Below are positions 6,659-10,000 of a DNA stretch of 10,000 nucleotides, in pieces; the stretch's first letter is position 1, and every line of letters begins with the position of its first letter. Position numbers and translations under genes: made by a program. The notes below the pieces were generated by a model. It made no database searches, was not told where the DNA came from, and saw nothing but the letters and a program-made list of their open reading frames with translations. Source of the DNA: Candidatus Hydrogenedens sp. (GTDB lineage Bacteria; Hydrogenedentota; Hydrogenedentia; Hydrogenedentales; Hydrogenedentaceae); the NCBI GenBank assembly GCA_020216745.1, contig JAIWNQ010000226.1, forward strand, positions 1 through 10,000. The letters are read 5' to 3'.

Positions 6659-7426
6659 CTATTTACCCTTACATTGTTCAATTAGTTTTTTTATGGCAGG
6701 TTCTCGGGTTGGAAGCAAACCTGATTTTAGGCATGCTTCCGCGTAATATAAAGCATTTTTACAGTCGCCTTGCTTTTTATAAAAAAAAGCGAGTTCGAAA
6801 GAGGACTTACTGCCAGGCAGTAATTTATGTCCTTTTATCCATGCCTCTTCTGCCTCTTCAGGCTGGTTCAACATGTCATGAACTTTCCCTAAATAAAATC
6901 GTGCATCTGCAAGCATTTCCTTTGATTTTACATTTTCAATCCATTCTTCTGCAAATGGTAAGGCTTCCTGTGCTTTATTTAGTCGTAGCAGGGAATCAAT
7001 AAGCAGACCATAAGCACCTGTCTGAGGATATTCAGACTGAACAGATTGTTTTAAGCATTCCACTGCTTTTTCATATTCCTGTTCAGACCAATAAATATAT
7101 CCTAATCGATAGAATACATACGTGCGGTTAAATTCCCCTGCAAATCTTGATTTGGTAGCAAGTTCGTAAATACGTTTCGCATCTTCCATATTTCTACTTT
7201 GTTCTAAAGATTGGGCAAATTTCATTAGATTCTCACCTGCGTTATCAACCAATCTTTCGACAATCGGAGGACCGAAGGATAAATAAAAAGTGGAAACAGC
7301 CAACACCCCTACAAGTATTACCAATGCCATTAGTAATGCTAATCTAAATAATGTTGGGAATGTATTTATTATCATTTCGATATTATTGTTTTCTTTTAAT
7401 GTTGACGCATCTTGTTTTAATTCCAT
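6659..7426 (-). CDS. Membrane-anchored TPR protein
   Basis: The 255-residue product has a polar N-terminus (1-25), one strongly hydrophobic membrane segment (about 27-50) and then tetratricopeptide-like helix pairs: about 64-97 (AKRIYELA), 102-135 (RLGYIYWSEQEYEKAVECLKQ), 136-169, 172-205 (ARFYLGKVHDMLNQPEEAEEAW) and 206-238 (LAFFYKKQGDCKNALYYAEACL). It has no enzymatic motif, so it is probably a scaffold held at the membrane. The start ATG at 7426 has GAGGA 7 bases upstream, and that site overlaps the TGA stop of the preceding polymerase-like gene 10 bases away, which points to translational coupling. The shared TPR content suggests it partners with the polymerase-like protein in polysaccharide assembly; that is inference. 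Other TPR roles cannot be excluded. Confidence 0.85.
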   Translation of the reverse strand: MELKQDASTLKENNNIEMIINTFPTLFRLALLMALVILVGVLAVSTFYLSFGPPIVERLVDNAGENLMKFAQSLEQSRNMEDAKRIYELATKSRFAGEFNRTYVFYRLGYIYWSEQEYEKAVECLKQSVQSEYPQTGAYGLLIDSLLRLNKAQEALPFAEEWIENVKSKEMLADARFYLGKVHDMLNQPEEAEEAWIKGHKLLPGSKSSFELAFFYKKQGDCKNALYYAEACLKSGLLPTREPAIKKLIEQCKGK

Positions 7427-7433
7427 AGGTCAA

Positions 7434-7438
7434 TCCTC
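7434..7438 (-). promoter_or_regulatory. Shine-Dalgarno site overlapping the upstream stop codon
   Basis: GAGGA on the minus strand shares bases with the TGA stop (7439-7437) of the polymerase-like gene and lies 7 bases before the ATG at 7426. A ribosome finishing the first gene would be placed to start the second, keeping the two products in a fixed ratio. Confidence 0.75.
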
Positions 7439-10000
7439 ACTGTTCTTGCTTATTCAAAAAAGGTGCTAAAAACTGTTCCAAACTTTTCACCGTGCTTGAG
7501 TTTGGTGGCAAAGATTGTTTTAGCGATTGGTATTCAAATTTTGCTTCCGCAATTTTCTTCTGTTGTGCTAATGTTTGTATAAGTAAAGCACGTGCCTGAG
7601 TGTTATTTGGGTCTACTTGAAGTGCGGACTGTAATTTTTCTTCTGCTTGGGTATACTGTTGTTTTTTATACAAAATTTCAGCCCACGAATACATAACTCT
7701 CATTTGTGTTGTTTTGTTTGTCGATTTACTTGCAAATGGGAAACATGTCAATGCACGTTCATCAAACCGTAATTTTTGATAGATAGTGGCTAAATTTGCA
7801 TATAATTCTGGTTTTTCGTCGAATTCCCGTTTTGTATTGACGTAGAAACTGACCTCTGCAATCCATGCATATCTTAGGACGATTGTTTTGAATGGCTCTT
7901 TTTGTTGGGTATCTTTTTCAATACTTGCGATTACGTCACGGGAGAGATTGAGCCAATCTATTTCCTCTTGTGATTTATTTAGCCTTGTAATAAATTCGGG
8001 GATATCTTGATTATTTTTAAAGTTCAGCATTAGTTTTTGGAGTTGTTCCAATCTCTGTTCTGCTGGGAACGTCTGAATTACCGCACCCCATGTAGATAAA
8101 TCATGCGGGTTTAATTTGAGCGTTTCAATAAGTATTCCTGTTGCTTCTTTACTATTATTTGTTTTCCTTAATTTTTCTTGATATATCATTAGTGCAATCT
8201 GGGAAAGAGTCGGTGCCATTTTCTTTGCATCTTTTTTAAATCGTGCAAAATTCTTTTCCAGGAATGTAAGGTATTCATCGGGGTAATTTTTCTGTTTCAT
8301 AATTTGAGCATATCTCGACCAGAGTTCAACATTCGCTGGGTCAATTGCAAGTGCTCGTTGAATAATTTTTGAAGAATTATCATAGTCTTTTAATGTTTGA
8401 TAAGCTTGAATCATAATTTGGAATAAGGGTAGGCTTTCTTTTAATCCGTTTTCTAATGCTTTATCTGCATATTTGACGAGGTTTTGCATTATTTCTTTCT
8501 TTTCTTCATCGGACATTTTTATATAAGCAGTTCTAAAGAATAAGGAGCGAGCCATTCCTTCATAGGCATCTGGATAGAGTTCACAGTATTTGATAGCATT
8601 TGAGACAGACAGTTCTGCCTCGTCTAAAATTTTTTCAACGGTCATGCTCAGAGGTTGTTTTGATGTTTGAGCGTAGTATATCCAGTTGAGACAGCATTGG
8701 GCACGGGTTGTCCATAGATCTGGATTATATTTATCGCAAGCCAGCGCTTTATCGAAGTATTCCAAGGCAGATTGATGATCATTCCTCATCATATAAATAC
8801 GAGCAGTAATCTCTGGGAAACGGGCATCCCATGATTTGACACTCATTCCGTTTATAGCATGTTGTGTTGCACGTTCTAAAATACGTTCTCGTGATTGAGC
8901 ATGTTGGGGACTATCATAGGTTTTAGCCCAATAAATACCACCTTTGGCTCGTTGCAACTGGACTTCCGCAGAGTAATAACGGAATTGCTGAATCATTAGA
9001 AGCAAGAATATTACTGCAATAATGGTTGATATTGTTCTTGCTTTTTTTATGTCCAGAGTGAGGGTCTCATCATCGGACTTTACTTGTGTTAATCCAAGGA
9101 ACAGGAAGAACATAGCACTGGACACAGGAACACGGATATTAAATCCAAAACATGCATCTGTTGCAAATGCAAGGAAAACGGAGGAGAAAATAACACCTAA
9201 GATACCATCCGAAGAATCGTTATATTTCTTTGCTAATAGTAAACCACTAATAAAGCCAAGTAGAATCAAAGCGTAGTAAAAAATACCCCCAGGGATACCA
9301 GCATCAACCATAGCCTCTAATGGGTCGCTATGAACATGGAAATTTCTTTTTCTTGCGATGGTAAACCATAGTTTTTCATATTTTGTCCAATACGGAATGT
9401 TCTCATATCGATAGTTACCTGGGCCGTAGCCTAAAATAGGCTTGTGCATAATCATTTTGACCGCGCCAAGATAGCCATTAAAGCGGAGATTTAATGAGTT
9501 GTCAAATGGTAGGGAGCCATGTGGGTAGCCTTTTGCGAGGAGTCCTAATGCAATAATAATAACTATGACTGCAATTACGACCAAACCTCCACCCCATAAT
9601 AGAATTCTTTTTACTTCCCATTTCCTTCCCCAGAGACCGTAAAAGAGCATAAATGCAATTGCCATAAATAAGGCGATACGGGCACTTCGCATCCGTGTAA
9701 AGTAAAGGTGTGTAAATGTTAATAGAAAACATATTAAATATAATAAGGTCTTTATTAGTGTTGTTTTGAAATTTTTTTTATTTTCTCCAGTTTTTGATTT
9801 CCATAGTTCGCGTGTATACAAACAAAGCAGTCCTATTAACGTAATAACAGCAAATAATAGAGCATGCCCAGCAAAGTTTGGATTAGCATAGGTTGAGGGA
9901 AGCCCACGATATTCTTCTACGTCTTTGGTTGACCATGGGAAAGGGTCAATTCCCCATTTTTGGAAGAAGCCGTAGATACTCGATATAGCAATGGCAATGG
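7437..10000 (-). CDS. O-antigen polymerase/ligase-like (Wzy_C) membrane protein with long TPR tail (5' end missing)
   Basis: The frame is open from the right edge to the TGA at 7437, giving 853 residues without the true N-terminus. A TTG at 9821 could be mistaken for a start, but the frame upstream is open and encodes the family motif STYANPNFAGH (residues 35-45), so the gene continues past the edge. Membrane segments lie near residues 45-60, 81-101, 106-122, 131-154, 237-257, 267-280, 290-303 and 323-337. GYGPGNY (190-196) and HVHSDPLE (221-228) followed by AGIPGG are hallmarks of the Wzy_C/O-antigen ligase family, whose extracytoplasmic loop acts on lipid-linked sugar chains. From about 370 to the end the protein is helical TPR-like repeat, for example around DHQSALEYFDKAL, DYDNSSKIIQRALAIDPAN and QYTQAEEKLQSALQVDPNN. 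It could be a polymerase, a ligase or a protein glycosyltransferase; the sequence alone does not decide. It is coupled to the TPR gene downstream. Confidence 0.88.
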   Translation of the reverse strand, partial: IAIAISSIYGFFQKWGIDPFPWSTKDVEEYRGLPSTYANPNFAGHALLFAVITLIGLLCLYTRELWKSKTGENKKNFKTTLIKTLLYLICFLLTFTHLYFTRMRSARIALFMAIAFMLFYGLWGRKWEVKRILLWGGGLVVIAVIVIIIALGLLAKGYPHGSLPFDNSLNLRFNGYLGAVKMIMHKPILGYGPGNYRYENIPYWTKYEKLWFTIARKRNFHVHSDPLEAMVDAGIPGGIFYYALILLGFISGLLLAKKYNDSSDGILGVIFSSVFLAFATDACFGFNIRVPVSSAMFFLFLGLTQVKSDDETLTLDIKKARTISTIIAVIFLLLMIQQFRYYSAEVQLQRAKGGIYWAKTYDSPQHAQSRERILERATQHAINGMSVKSWDARFPEITARIYMMRNDHQSALEYFDKALACDKYNPDLWTTRAQCCLNWIYYAQTSKQPLSMTVEKILDEAELSVSNAIKYCELYPDAYEGMARSLFFRTAYIKMSDEEKKEIMQNLVKYADKALENGLKESLPLFQIMIQAYQTLKDYDNSSKIIQRALAIDPANVELWSRYAQIMKQKNYPDEYLTFLEKNFARFKKDAKKMAPTLSQIALMIYQEKLRKTNNSKEATGILIETLKLNPHDLSTWGAVIQTFPAEQRLEQLQKLMLNFKNNQDIPEFITRLNKSQEEIDWLNLSRDVIASIEKDTQQKEPFKTIVLRYAWIAEVSFYVNTKREFDEKPELYANLATIYQKLRFDERALTCFPFASKSTNKTTQMRVMYSWAEILYKKQQYTQAEEKLQSALQVDPNNTQARALLIQTLAQQKKIAEAKFEYQSLKQSLPPNSSTVKSLEQFLAPFLNKQEQ

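Noticed and set aside
5728..6685. Several plus-strand open frames of 65-103 codons opposite the mrr-like gene
   Set aside because: They are antisense shadows rich in Phe and Ser, with no ribosome sites and no recognisable domain.
9819..9821. TTG at 9821 as the start of the polymerase-like gene
   Set aside because: The frame stays open to the window edge and encodes the family motif STYANPNFAGH, so the gene begins beyond 10000.

Overview
The window carries five protein genes and no RNA genes, insertion sequences or CRISPR arrays that I could find. The DNA is A+T-rich and the genes are bacterial in style, with Shine-Dalgarno sites of the GGAGGA type about 7 bases before the starts. Three of the five products look exported or membrane-bound. 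The Glu-Gly low-complexity tail on a secreted PASTA/InlB-like repeat protein, next to a very large multi-domain glycosidase, recalls uncultured, polysaccharide-handling phyla such as Hydrogenedentota or the Lentisphaerota/Planctomycetota group. That placement is from memory of such proteins and is tentative.

Layout. Positions 1-2126 (minus strand, running off the left edge) encode a secreted surface protein: signal peptide, four InlB-like beta repeats, four PASTA repeats each with a Cys pair, then a Glu-Gly-rich repetitive stretch. A 107-base divergent intergenic region (2127-2233) separates it from a 1139-residue secreted glycosidase-like protein on the plus strand (2234-5653), which combines an amidotransferase-fold-like N-terminus, a jelly-roll-like domain, a clan GH-A-like TIM barrel and an Ig-like C-terminal domain. 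Its stop overlaps by 8 bases the end of a convergent Mrr-type restriction endonuclease gene (minus, 5646-6581), whose usual catalytic lysine is an arginine. Upstream of that gene, on the same strand, lie a small membrane-anchored TPR protein (6659-7426) and a large O-antigen polymerase/ligase-like (Wzy_C) protein with a long TPR tail (7437 to beyond the right edge).

How they fit together. The Wzy/TPR gene and the TPR gene are 10 bases apart, and the Shine-Dalgarno site of the second overlaps the stop codon of the first, so they very probably form a translationally coupled envelope-polysaccharide unit. The mrr-like gene has its own good promoter just downstream of that unit. The two secreted proteins diverge from one intergenic region with overlapping -10 candidates and may be co-expressed. 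A link between the glycosidase, the PASTA surface protein and the polysaccharide polymerase is plausible from location only. The nearest thing to an undescribed system here is the coupled Wzy-TPR plus membrane-TPR pair, followed by the unusual glycosidase and the Cys-paired PASTA protein.
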